NCBI GenBank assembly: GCA_022113835.1 | Contig: JAILWY010000001.1 | Span: forward strand, 5,642,001 to 5,706,000 | DNA: 64,000 nucleotides | Source: Atopsyche davidsoni | Lineage: Eukaryota; Arthropoda; Insecta; Trichoptera; Hydrobiosidae | Direction: 5' to 3' | Shown: positions 35,346 through 46,789 of the stretch, piece after piece | Position numbering within the stretch: the first letter of the stretch is position 1 | How the letters are laid out: each line of letters starts with the position of its first letter | Program-made: the position numbers and the translations under genes | Notes under the pieces: generated by a model | What the model was told of the DNA's origin: nothing | The model's database searches: none | What the model saw: the letters and a program-made list of their open reading frames with translations, nothing else

Positions 35346-37558
35346 AATTTCATATGCAACGTGTAAAGATAAAACATTTTGTCAACTTGTGTATTTAGTT
35401 ATATGTTTTTACATTTTGCATTAGGTCGTAGTGATAACTCGTAAGTGAATTTAAAATGTAAGTACATTTTAAGTCAATAGATCAGCTGCCTGCAATTGTG
35501 ATAATATAATATTTATATAATTACCGGTGTGTTTATTTATTTGAAAATCGTTTATCAGCGTACCAAAGTAATTGGTGATCGGTCATTTCGAAGGGGAATG
35601 CTTAATTATAGACTGATATCTTTGAATATAATTAATAGTTGTATAAATGCATCTTTATAAACCAGAAAAGTTGCCACACATTTTGCTGTTAGTTATGGAT
35701 ATGTAATAAGAACGGGCAAAGTAATTCTAAGAAATTTAACTTTCATGTTCTTGTCGTTTGCCATTTAAGTATTTTGGTCAGTTACGAGATAACTATATTT
35801 TGAAATGATATTAATATATGTATGTGCTAGCAATTTACACGACGCTAGCTTTATGTCTAGTTGATGATGCCACCTTAGAGTGACATGATTTACAGAATGA
35901 ACCGGAGGATTGATGTCAGACAGGAGTGGACGCAGCGACTCCAGCGAGCTGCCTCCCACGGCGTCCCGGGAAGCCTCCATTGTACTCTAACGAGGACATT
36001 CGTCAGCACCGGAGGACAAAGCTGTCACCTAAGGACTCCATAAAGGACGGCCATTTCATGCGAGAACGAACGATAGCAGTTGTAATATAATGGACTATCC
36101 ACAAAGATCATATTGAAAAAAGCTAACAACTAATTAGGTTAAAAATTAAAAAAAAAAAAAATTGGATAAATTTTCACCACGATTTTGATTGTATTGAAAT
36201 ATAAAAGCAGTGATTTTTTTTATTGAATATAATAAATAGACATCATTTTACACTCATTTAAATATTTATTTAAATGTATAAAGTATAAAATTATTTGTGT
36301 CTTTAAATCGTTTTTCTTATTTTAATTACAAATGTATAAAATACACAAATGCTTCCCTTTACGCACAGATAACAAAGCTATTCATCGAATGTGGTTTGTC
36401 GAAAAGTATATTTTATTTTGTTATCAATCTTTCTGTAAAAGGTTATGTGAGAAAAAACCCTCGCGTAGATAAAATCCGCATGTGCGCATTTATAATTTTG
36501 ATACCAAAATGTCCGCTCGCCATTAAAATTCCTTTCGATGGTGCGTCGTGACAAATGCAAACGTCGAGTCCGACAGTCTCACAAGAGTATCGAAATAAAA
36601 CGTGTTAATTCGCCGAGAACCATTTGCGGATTTGCATATTCATCACCGGGGAGGCCTTGAGGTGCGCCTGCGGAAATAAAGCCTCGCAAGACAAGTCCCG
36701 GCGTGGCTCGCGTATACTTCCTCTGAAAATAATCTTACCATACTTGTTGATACTTTATATATGAGTATATATATATGAATGATTCGATATTTGGTTGGAT
36801 AATGAAATAAGGTAGGGATTAGTTCACGTATGCCGATGTGTACATCGAAAAAGTACTCGTTTCGATTAAAAAATAGCAGTATTTAAAAGTACTTAAAATT
36901 AAATTAATTAGCTGTTTTATGACTTAATTATGGCTGCACGCTTAGCACAATCGACGTTTATGCAAATGGCCAAGAGATTGGACGTTCTCAGGTGTATCCG
37001 GGAAGTTGTCAGTAGAATCTGGTGTACGATTAAACGGTCACGTACTGTGACTACCAGAATTAGTGTGTCCTTCAAAACGGGTTTGCAATTTGCAAAATCG
37101 AAGACGTCTCTCTAGCGTTCGAGCTCACAGAGCTGAAGACTCTTACTCTTTGATCGTAAATAGAATATCATCGGCTGCAAAACTCACTATCAAAATTTAA
37201 GGAATGTATTCGTTTATCATTCAACTAGAGAAATTTTTTATTTTATTGTCAAGTGCCTCATTTCTGATTTATCTAGGGTGTGCTGCTAAATATTATAGTA
37301 CTACAAATCACATTATCTTTTATCATTATCATGTGTGACGGGAAGTCGCCTCATATAATATTCTTGGCCTGGTCGCTTAGTAAAATTGGTATAGAGCTTT
37401 TTCTTCTCTTTTCCTGCACTCTGCTTACTAAAATAGTAAATGTATACGCTACCGCCATTACGAAGAGTAATTTGTCTATAAATATACAGTAAGAATCTAT
37501 CTTCACCATTCAGCCATATAAGACTATGAAAGGTTTGGAACTATATTTTAATAACAAA
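35346..37558. other. Intergenic DNA with islands at 35.9 and 36.6 kb
   Basis: The island at 35870-36065 is GC-rich with no recognised gene. The island at 36600-36720 contains an octamer motif ATTTGCAT (36630-36637) running into ATTCAT, the type of composite site bound by POU-domain factors. A few shorter frames (for example 36930-37115) resemble nothing I know. Confidence 0.4.
36630..36643. promoter_or_regulatory. Octamer / POU-type site
   Basis: ATTTGCAT followed by ATTCAT, inside a 120 bp GC-richer island. ATTTGCAT is the known POU/Oct consensus, and the adjacent half-site could hold a second subunit. No gene is adjacent, so the target is unknown. Confidence 0.35.
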
Positions 37559-37584
37559 TATGAATAGCCAAATGGCTATTCATA
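37559..37584. repeat. 26 bp palindrome with 12 bp perfect arms
   Basis: TATGAATAGCCA, two A bases, then TGGCTATTCATA. Its centre AGCCAAATGGCT recurs at 44041-44052 in another A/T-rich setting. It may be a dyad protein-binding site or a tiny foldback element. Confidence 0.7.
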
Positions 37585-37726
37585 AATAATAATAACCATA
37601 TTTGGATATAAAAATGCTTCACTTGTTACTTTAATTAAGTCCAGTGTTTGCAAATCATTAAAATATTGATTAGCCTGGGCATATTGGTTCATATGTAGAT
37701 TATGATTATTAAAAATTCTCACTAAA

Positions 37727-38051
37727 TTGCAGTGGCTCGTTAGCATAGTTGGATAAATGCACCGGCCATGAAAGCTTGGGGATGTGGGTTCGAATCCCTC
37801 ACAAGTCACGATGATATTTTCTGAGAGTTTTCTTTAATCGTTTTCAATGTGTGAAAAAATATGCTTAATCACATAAAGGTGAATACTGACTAGTGCATAC
37901 TTGGTTACCTTGGGAATTATGGTCCGAGAGGTGCAGGTGATATGTGCGCAGTGGTCGCATATAATCGAGGCCTGCAGAGAGCTTTAGGGCTGCACATGAT
38001 TGTAAATGTAATTTGAACAACTGATTATGTTAATTTTACGAAAAAAAAAAA
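37727..38051 (+). mobile_element. tRNA-derived SINE
   Basis: The Pol III A box lies in TGGCTCGTTAGCATAGTTGG (37733-37752) and a perfect B box GGTTCGAATCC at 37787-37797. A tRNA-like 5' head folds partly: acceptor 6 of 7 pairs with GTCAC near 37808, a GCAT/ATGC D-stem, and a GTGGG/CCCTC T-stem. The anticodon loop lacks the expected T33, so it is not a working tRNA. A tRNA-unrelated body of about 230 bp follows (GGTTACCTTGGGAATTATGG, GGCCTGCAGAG) and ends in an 11-base A run at about 38041-38051. Confidence 0.7.
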
Positions 38052-38379
38052 TTTTATTTATATACCTACAAATATAAATAAAAATAAAATTACTAGTACT
38101 TTGCATGTATCAATTAAAATAGAAAAGTATAGATGCTTGCCAGGATCAAGCGATAGCTACTGTTAATTTACTAAAATAAATGAAAGAATCTTGTAATAAG
38201 TAATTTTTTTAATAAATTGACCTAATGCTTGACCTAAAAAATTGCCTGGCACATATTAATTAAAATTAAGTTTTCAAATAAATAAAAGATAGACGATGTC
38301 GACAACATGTGAAGATACTTATCAATATAATATGCCGTGATTACATGTAATATGACAATCAATTAAGCTTCGTTTTAAT
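38052..38379. other. AT-rich spacer
   Basis: Nothing recognised between the SINE tail and the G-rich block. Confidence 0.6.
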
Positions 38380-38800
38380 TAGTCGTCGGGGGGGGGGGCG
38401 CGCTCTGCCCCCAGCCTGGCAGTAAACAGGAAGTAGCCGGCGCTGAGCGGGGGCGGGGGCGGGGGCGGAGGCAGGGGCAGGGGGGAGTGGGGGGAGGGGG
38501 GGCAGGACGGGGGTGGGGGTGAAGGGGGGTGCCCCTCGCTGAGCTGGCGCCACTGCGCGTCGAGCTGGCCCCCTGCCGGCTCACCCCCACGCACCCCTCT
38601 GCATGAACACGAGAGCGTGGACAAGAAGGTTCTCTCGAGGGATGAAGCAAATCGCTTGCCGGGGCTCGCACGAGAGCGTGGACGAATTTCACCTGTACTG
38701 ACACAGACACGATTGCCTGGATTCACCTGCCCGCTGTAACTGCGTAACTGCGAGGGACAGGTCAAAGCGAGAAGACTCGGCGAGCGTGTAGCAGCGCTTC
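38380..38800. other. Very G-rich block with G-quadruplex potential
   Basis: The plus strand holds a run of ten G at about 38388-38397, then GGGGGCGGGGGCGGGGGCGG and further G-runs to about 38535. The second part (38536-38800) is GC-rich without runs and contains two copies of ACGAGAGCGTGGAC (about 38607 and 38670). Minus-strand frames of up to 194 codons here are mostly proline-rich by composition and are not taken as genes. It could be a CpG-island-like promoter or a structured element. Confidence 0.55.
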
Positions 38801-39130
38801 TGCGCGTGTTTGGTTTGTTAGTATAATAATGTGGCTTTTGTGGGTGATGTACACACAAGTGTTTATTGGACACTATTGTATACATAGAATACTCAGGAAA
38901 CAGGCCGACGGTGTAGGCATATAAATAATATACTTGAATTATTTGTATGTTATGTATTGTCAATATTCATAAGCCTCACTTTTTTAGGTCAAACTTTTAT
39001 CGAGTTTTATCAATAGTATAATACCATGAAAGATTAAATGCGTTCACTCTTAAGAAAGAGAGTCGATTTTTTTGTATGCCCATCCCAAATTAATGCAATT
39101 TAAACCATGTAAATTGAAGCAAAAAGTGTA

Positions 39131-39550
39131 CAGTAATACCGTGCTTTACGCGAGGGATACGTTCGGGAAAAAATCGCGTTAAATGAAATTCGCGTATATC
39201 GGGGTTTACGATTAAACATACTTACACAGTCAAAACTTAATACAAAAAAATACGAACCATTTGAATCAATCACTTTAATTCTAAGAACACTTTATGCAGT
39301 ATTACGTGTTATTTTTACTGAAAAATACATCTGTTGTCTTTTGGGTAGCGTTTCTTTTGCGTTCTTGTAAAATACGTTCATAACACCCAACGCTGTTTTT
39401 AACTATTAAGAGAAGTCAATGAATACATTATGTTCATACACATTTTTAAATAAGAAATTCGCGTAATGCGAGCCATTTTAACGCGAAATTTGAAATTCGC
39501 GTTATAGAAAAACCGCACATAACGGGGTCGCGTAAAGCGGGGTATTACTG
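39131..39550. mobile_element. pogo-like MITE, 420 bp, flanked by TA
   Basis: The terminal inverted repeats begin CAGTAATACC and continue GCTTTACGCG, with the right end a near-perfect mirror (about 21 of 22 in the outer part). A TA dinucleotide flanks each end (39129-39130, 39551-39552). Ends starting CAG with TA target sites are typical of the pogo/Tigger branch of Tc1/mariner. The interior repeats short ATTCGCGTTA-like motifs near both ends and encodes no transposase. Confidence 0.85.
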
Positions 39551-39552
39551 TA

Positions 39553-42500
39553 TACATATTACATAGTTTTTTTAAACAAGACGCGTTGAAGACGTAGAAT
39601 TGTAATAACATACACAAATAAAGATAGTTAATTACATTTAATTACAACTAATCTAGAGTAAAGCCCCAGGCGTTCGAGTCGTCTCTCTTATCGGACTAAT
39701 TATTAATTACAATATGCACGAAAAGTATTTTAAAGCACGCGGAACAAAGAATATCATTTCCTGGGAACTATCAATTTTGCATCGAGAAGTTGATTAATTG
39801 ATTCCAGTCGAAGTGATTACGTCCAGCGTTTGATTTATGAGGCACATTAACTGTTAATTGTCATCTTTCCGAGAAGATATTAACGAGGGAATAAAATAAC
39901 TTCATTACATATTTTTCGCAATCAGATTATATCTGATTCGAGAGTAATTTTAGGTCATTCTTGACATTGAATCATTCCAAAACACATTTATCTCAGCGGA
40001 GCGGAAACTCAAGTCACTTACCATTTATAATAGTTTTTTGCGTCCATGTTTATGAATAAGTATGATTACATAAGACTGCGTCTATTCGTGACATTTATGT
40101 AACTTCACACATATTGTATATATATATATCTAATTGAATAGTTGGTTAGTACATATAAATAAAAAATACGACATAATTATGTAGCGATTTATTTATTGAT
40201 GGCAATATTATTTGTAGGTCGTACTTAAAACTAAAAGGATGCCGGATATACTGATAAAGTACCCAAATATCAAAATATATTTAATCATCACATCTGCACT
40301 GTTTGTTTAAATTTTCAGTTTTAATGTTGTGAAACTTTTGGTCAATGGTTGGTTGCTTGTTGACTCTGACTTAGTGGTCAGATTATCGACATTCCCCGTC
40401 CTGTAAATCCCGAACTGATTTTAAATAGCCTAAGACTAAAATAGCCTTTGATCAAATAAAATAACATTGATTATGTTAATGTCGATTTGATATCAAAATA
40501 AAACGAAACATTTTGATGTTTTTTGTGTATGGGTCCGATAAAATAAAATTTATACATCAGGAAATATTTAAGAAAATACTTATATAATATGTAAATGCGG
40601 ATATATATGATGATATTTCTTTATCAAAAAGAAATTAAAAATTTTGCACCCGAGAAATAAAATTAATGTCGATACCGTCTTTAATTTGCTTTTGACAAAT
40701 ATTGTTCTTCAAGAACACTGAAATGATTGATGACAAATTCTTGATAATTTTTACAATCATTATACTTCTACTGATATTTTATAATTATAATGTAAAAGAT
40801 GACATAACTTGAGGCTATAAAAGACACTAATCTGTTGATTAGTATTGATACGATGTTAATTGTCGACCGCATTATTTTGCATTGACATATTTTAATAATA
40901 TCAAAAAAATTATTTTGGTAAAAAAAACTGACTTTTCAATTCATTACGTCTTAAATTTAAAAAATACTAATTTAATGAAAGTATAATAAATACTATTCTT
41001 GAAAAAACTATGAAAATTTATTTGAACTTTTTACGTTATACAATAATAAGTACATGGTTAAGCATATTTAAGTAAATTTTTTATTTTTATTTATATATAT
41101 CAAAATGTAATTCTGTAAAGAACTTTATGTCATTGAATATAACACAATAATATTTTTTTTGATACGAGTATATGTATTGGAAGTTATTAATTAAAAATGA
41201 CATATAATTTTAAAACATGTTTAATTGAATAACATCTACATAAACTATTGTTTAATAATGTTACAAATTATACCAGTGGATTAGTATCCAATAGATGGGT
41301 TGGTTAGTTATTGTAACATTTGTCTCCATGATGAATACAAAGCGGTGGCTTTAACCTGCCCCCTGAAAGCCGAATAAATGACCTCCCTTCTCCTTTGCCA
41401 CCCCTCCCCGGTGAGCTGGATAATAGCGGCGTTTCAGCACAACCTTGAAATTGAAAAGGGGTTTTCTGGTCAAGGGAAACTTTCAGGAGGAAAGTATTTC
41501 GAATAGATATTCTTTTTCTTTTATATAATATATATTGTTAAATTGAGTTAGTTACACACTGAACATAAAATGTTATTTTACGGATATATTTATTGTAAGC
41601 AATGTTACAAAATGAAGATGTGAATCAATCGTTTTTTTTTAACCATCGCAAAAGTTAGTTATTGTAATGACATCATTTATATTTTCTACCCATGTTTCGG
41701 CTTCTAAAGACTACCGTCAGGCACTTAGGATGCGAAATAATAATCCAAAGTAGCAAATTTAGGATGGTGTTGGGTGTGAAACATGTGCTAAAACACATTA
41801 TATATTTCATTAATTATCTTTGTATAATAAACTAGTTCTGTAAACAATTGTTATGTTGCAAATGACTAATTTTATGGTAAGGAAAAAAACTGGGCATCTC
41901 TTTGTTTCCTGATAGTTATGTACTTTACTTAACATTATTAACTTATTCCGGGAAGACCATTACTTCATTTTTTGAAGATTACGTGGATTCTTTATAGATA
42001 TAAGTAGACGCCTATTAAGCAATAAATACACTAACTGCAAATTCTACATGAAATAAATCAAGGCTAAGATATAATTAATGAAGAAATTTATACTTTGATA
42101 GCTGTTTAACTTTGATCTCAAAAAGGGCGTGTTTATATTAAATGTGTAAATAAAGTATTTTGTAAAATATTTCTATTTACGTCACTAAAAGATCTGCTCA
42201 GGCAACAATGGAGACGCGGGGGTGAGATTGGAGGCAGGGATGGGAAGGGGTGGGTGGAGAAAACACTTCCGGGTTCCCTCTCTCACCGGATGTACCATCA
42301 GAAATTGCGTTTTTATTTAATCTATATAAAATTCAAAAGGTTTTTTTTAATCTAAACCAGCATAATAAACTAATATTATTTTTTATAATTGGTATTTTTT
42401 ACACTCTAGATTGAGATATAAATGTTTAAGTATAGTATTATAATAAAAAAAGAATATAGAATTTGTTATCTTTTTATACTGAAATGTTCTTAGGAGGGCC

Positions 42501-43785
42501 CAAACATTTTTTTTAATAAATTTGTTTATTCATCGATTGAAATAAAATAAATTAGTAAAAAATGCAATATAAAAAAACTGGGGACATTGGGTGAATTTTA
42601 GTGATGTTGCATAAAAAATCTATAGCTATATTGCATGCAAAATCAACATAGAAATAAAATTTGATTATTTATGACAACATTTGCAAACCACAATTTTAAT
42701 AAATTAATTCTGATTGTAAGTGCTGAGCGCGGTTGGTTGGCAAATCAAGAACTTTTATTGTTGTGGTAACTTTACAGCGTGTGTCATCTTCCAACTATTG
42801 TGAAAATATCGAAATTCTTAGATACTATAGTCATTATTTATGTCATTTCCTAACCATAAGCTATTAGGTCATTCATGTATGTTTTTTGCGATAATAATAA
42901 CCGCCACAGAGGTTATTGTGAGCTATTTATTTAAGTTTTTAAAATATACAGGGGTCTAGATCTTTTGCGATACTTAATTTATCAATACATAATAATATAT
43001 ACAATCATACAAATTTATATGAATGACATTTTAAAAAAAATGTTTTGTCAAATGTGGTTTAGAAACATTTTTTTAAATTTTCTACATACTTTATTGAATA
43101 TGTAATTGTATTGGTAAATACTTAAAAAGTACACGGTGAGCATTTCTCGGTTTTATTTATTTTTCTTTGTACTTTGATTGAAAGAGTAATGATACATTTT
43201 AATTGAGATATGAAGTTATTACAATGCGTATATATTCGATAGGTTGTCAATAATAGTTATTGGAGAATGAAAAATCGGTTCGTGAAGTCGACTTCGAGAT
43301 TCAATGCAACTCATTTCACAAACTTAAGTTTTCATCACGTTTTAAACAATCAATACTTCAGTATTAATACATATTCATAATAGTTAACAAAATATTTAAC
43401 TATTAGGTATTTGATTTTCGTCACATTTCATTTCAGGTCAATTAATCGAGTGAAGTATTATTGTTTTTGTGGTTAAGTAGTCGTGGTCACTTTGTGAAGG
43501 TTATTTTTTTTAAATTTTGCTTGCTTGAAAAAATTTATTTATGGTCAAAATTTTATTATCTTCGGTGTATTGTTTATAAAATATCCCTATAGTTTTTAGT
43601 GAGTTAAACAAAAAATAAAAAAAATTCTGTTAAATGGATGTACGCTTAAAATTTATGACTACTATTAAAACGAGTATTTTTAAATAAAGTAAAGTGTAAA
43701 TATATTGTTACACATATCTTATTCATCCCTTTAGCCTAGCAATTAAATAACACTGCGTCCTTTCGATACATCGATCGCCTTAGGG
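39553..43785. other. AT-rich gene desert with two GC-rich islands
   Basis: No gene is recognised. Islands lie at 41342-41470 and 42195-42295; the second holds an ETS-type ACTTCCGG at 42265-42272. The rest is A/T-rich with no repeat I can name. Confidence 0.5.
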
Positions 43786-43789
43786 TCTC

Positions 43790-43985
43790 GGGTGGTTGAT
43801 GGAGCCCCGGGCGGGCGGCGGCGAGGAGGAGACCCCTTGGCACGGGGGCTCTCCTCCCCGCGGTGACACCACCCTCGCCACCCGCCACCCCACCCATGTA
43901 CACCCCACCCAAGTACACCCCACTCAAGTACACCCCACCCAAGTACACCCCACCCTGTATGCGGATGGCCAAGAAGTGCGCTACG
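43790..43985. other. GC-rich island containing a minisatellite
   Basis: About 195 bp, GC-rich, with open frames on both strands through the repeat. Because a 15 bp unit keeps every frame open, these frames are weak evidence of coding. No domain is recognised. Confidence 0.4.
43886..43960. repeat. 15 bp minisatellite, five units
   Basis: The unit CACCCCACCCAAGTA is repeated five times with few changes (ATG, ACT and TGTAT variants). The plus frame would read repeated HPTQV and the minus frame repeated YLGGV. Confidence 0.9.
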
Positions 43986-44339
43986 ACTTTTAACTTAGAA
44001 TTTTCATAATTAAGTATTTTATTTTTATTATATACATAAAAGCCAAATGGCTATCAATTAGAATATTTTATAAGTAGTGAAAGTTACAGTATTTGGGTAG
44101 AGCAATTTTTCAAACAAAATTGAAAGTAGAATCAGTATAAAATAAAATTGCAGCTATCAAACGGTTATTGTATATTAATAATATATTATTATTTATATAT
44201 ATATACACTTATATAAACACATTTCGCTATAATACCAGTAGCCCGTAAAAAAGTAAATTGATCATTTTAATAATTAATTTGTGTGTATGTCGCTAGCCCA
44301 AAAATATGCTGTTTAATCTTTAGTATTTATAGGATACCA

Positions 44340-44475
44340 CACAGGTAAATATTTTAAATACAATAAAATACTTCAGTGATCGGTTTCGCCAACCATTCAC
44401 GTTGGCATTATTAAAATCTATTTAAAATATAACTCCACAAGGTACTCTCTGTCAAAAATATTGATTATTTACTCA
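44340..44475. mobile_element. Family B MITE, copy 2 (right end intact)
   Basis: The core GATCGGTTTCGCCAACC, TTCACGTTGGCATTATT matches copy 1 at 22.1 kb. The right end, reverse complemented, reads AATATTTTTGACAGAGAGTA and matches the left end of copy 1. It lacks the 27 bp insertion seen there. It is noncoding. Confidence 0.65.
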
Positions 44476-44744
44476 GGTAAAGGGCCAAAAATGGATAAAA
44501 GACTTAATTTTAATAAAAAATAAATATGGCATTATCTTCAAAGCGGAATAGTTGAATAGAAATAGTTAATAGTTTTTGCTAACAGTAGATTTTCATTATT
44601 TCATATAATTTAAAAACACCAGCATAACTTTGTTTACTATATGAAATATACCGTTTTCTAAAAAAAAACATTTTCTATAATTAAGTAATTTCCTCGCTAC
44701 GCCCATGGGTATAGTAATATAGTATGCGTCATCACTCTACATAT

Positions 44745-45640
44745 AAGGTTGTACCGCTGAAAGCCTTCAGCTCCGGGAAAAGAGGAAGTGGGTGGAGGGG
44801 CGGGGAGATGCCAGAACTTCCGGCTTCTGCCCACGCCTCCCTTAACCCACCCTCCAGCGTTGGCTACTGAAAAGGTTATGTAACCTTTGAATACGGAACT
44901 ACCTACTTCCTACAAGAAGGTGATTCAAAGTCGATTGTGAAGTATTTATTATTATTTTATCTTCATTCAAAATTTATTTAAATAATTAAATATATATTAA
45001 ATAATTTTTTTATTGTGTAATTGATTTTATTTTATTAAGTGGTATATCATAATTTTGCTCATAATATACAGTATGCATTACCAAAAAATACCATTAGGAA
45101 GATGACATATTCTTTTCTATCCTGTTTTAAATGATAAGTATTTTTTTTAGACAAAAAAAATGTGTACTCTTCAGTGATATTCAGTTTTATTTTATATTTA
45201 ACATCAGTTTTTTATATATTTTTTTAACTTTAATAATACATTTTATTTAAAATGAAATGTTATAATAAATACAGAATTGACAATAGGCTTATTTAGATAT
45301 TAGCAGATCACATTATATTTAGTACACCTGACGATCTTTTTCTTTAAGTCTAGACTTAATAGGATATTATCATCAAAGATATTCTTGAAACCTTGATGTA
45401 ATCTGTTCAATTTAATGGAAAATTTAGACGAAGAGCTTGTGTGAGTATGATCCTATTTTAGTAGTCCCGGTTGGCTTTGTTTAATTGTATAGGATACCAT
45501 CACCGCACCCCCTGAGAGGCGGGGTTGCCACCCCCCAGAGGTCGATGACGCACGGCGCCTGTATCACCGGAAGTGGCCTGGCGCCGCGACGCTATGGCTG
45601 AGCCCGGAAGTTGAACCTCACTTCCGCCATGTGAAAGCAT
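44745..45640. promoter_or_regulatory. Two GC-rich islands with ETS-type sites
   Basis: The island at 44745-44885 has ACTTCCGG at 44816-44823 and GGAAGTGGG nearby. The island at 45500-45640 has CCGGAAGT at 45567-45574 and 45604-45611 plus a CACTTCCGCC at about 45618. About 600 bp of plain A/T sequence separates them. CCGGAAGT is the known ETS-family core site. No coding exon is visible. Confidence 0.4.
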
Positions 45641-46164
45641 TAATTGATTTTTGAGAGTAGGATGTAGCCGACATTCAGTTTAATATTTAATTAAACTTTG
45701 CGTTGATTTTGCGACGTTGTGATATAAAGACTTCGATCGACTGCCTACGCATTTCTTTACATTTTATGTAACAATTTTACAAAAATTGTACTTTGGTTGG
45801 CATTAAAATGAATGACAATTAATTTTAATTTTTTAACGCTTAAACACTTAATCCTTAAATTCATATTATTTAGTTCAAATAACTAATAGACCTAAAAATA
45901 CCATTTTATCTAATCCAGGTATATAAAATAATGCAAAATCCTAACTAAGGTATGTTTTAATAAAGTAGTTAGGCAGTAAAAAACCAAAACTAATAAATGT
46001 TTGAAAACATGAGGATCGAAAATAAGTCAATTATGGTACACAAAATTTCATTTTTGAGAATATATAAAACAAAGAAACTAAGAACTAAAAATTCAATCTT
46101 TACTTTAAAAAATGTTGTGTTCAGGTTTTTCTCAACAACAAATAGCTAAGCGTGTATAAAAATA

Positions 46165-46390
46165 CCACAACGGGCACAATGGCTCACGGCAAGGCGGAGC
46201 GGGGTGGGCATGTCAAAACATTTACCACATTAAAACAGCGTACATATTTCAGAAGGCTTTCACTGTTGCCGGGTGGGTTGGCGGCCGGAAGCGGGGCGGA
46301 TGCGGAAGTGGGGGTAGCGGGAGTCCTCTCCCCGGAAGTGACGTCACCCCCACCTCTCAGCCAGGGGCGTAAATATTTCAGCAGAGTGAG
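46165..46390. promoter_or_regulatory. CpG-rich island with a fused ETS/CRE site
   Basis: Seen: CCGGAAGC at 46285-46292, GCGGAAGTG at 46302-46310, then CCGGAAGT at 46332-46339 overlapping a perfect CRE TGACGTCA at 46339-46346. Overlapping ETS and CRE sites are a known arrangement in core promoters of broadly expressed animal genes. There is no TATA box. A frame of 87 codons crosses the island but ends soon after and resembles nothing known. It may be a promoter for a transcript whose exons I cannot see. Confidence 0.45.
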
Positions 46391-46789
46391 AGTTTTATGG
46401 AGTTTGCTTTGTTAAAAAAAGATTTTGGAATGGGTCGTTTTGAAAATATTATATTGGTTATAAATGTCGTACATGGTGAAAATTAAATACTGTGAAATGA
46501 ACCATGTGTATCAAAGTATAGAAATATTAATGCGTTCGTCCTGGGCTTCTTTAAATAATGTTGGTTGAATATATTAATTTTAACATCTCCAGATAAACTA
46601 GAATAAAGCACATTCTAAAACGTTTGTTTAGAGTTTATTAAAACTGCTTTTATACAAATATTTGCACTTTTACTATTTCAAATTTATGAACTTTGTTGGA
46701 TTGTTTGAACATTTTCTGGTAGATTGTGTGTTCGAATCCATACAATGATTTTTAACCCAATCAATTTGTTCAATTAGTCGGCCTTTCAG

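Noticed and set aside
37727..37810. A functional tRNA gene
   Set aside because: A and B boxes are good, but the anticodon arm is mismatched, T33 is missing, and a 230 bp body with an A tail follows, so it is a SINE.
38379..38963. 194-codon minus-strand open frame, rich in proline, across the G-rich block
   Set aside because: It is proline-rich because the complement of G-runs encodes Pro. Several other frames are open too, and no domain or conserved motif is visible.
46152..46415. 87-codon plus-strand frame through the ETS/CRE island
   Set aside because: The frame starts in A/T-rich sequence and stays open by composition. The regulatory motifs explain the island better than coding does.
46720..46745. 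SINE B box (TGTTCGAATCC)
   Set aside because: There is no A box at the right distance and no tRNA-like stems. The same holds for GGGTTTAAATCCC near 55233.
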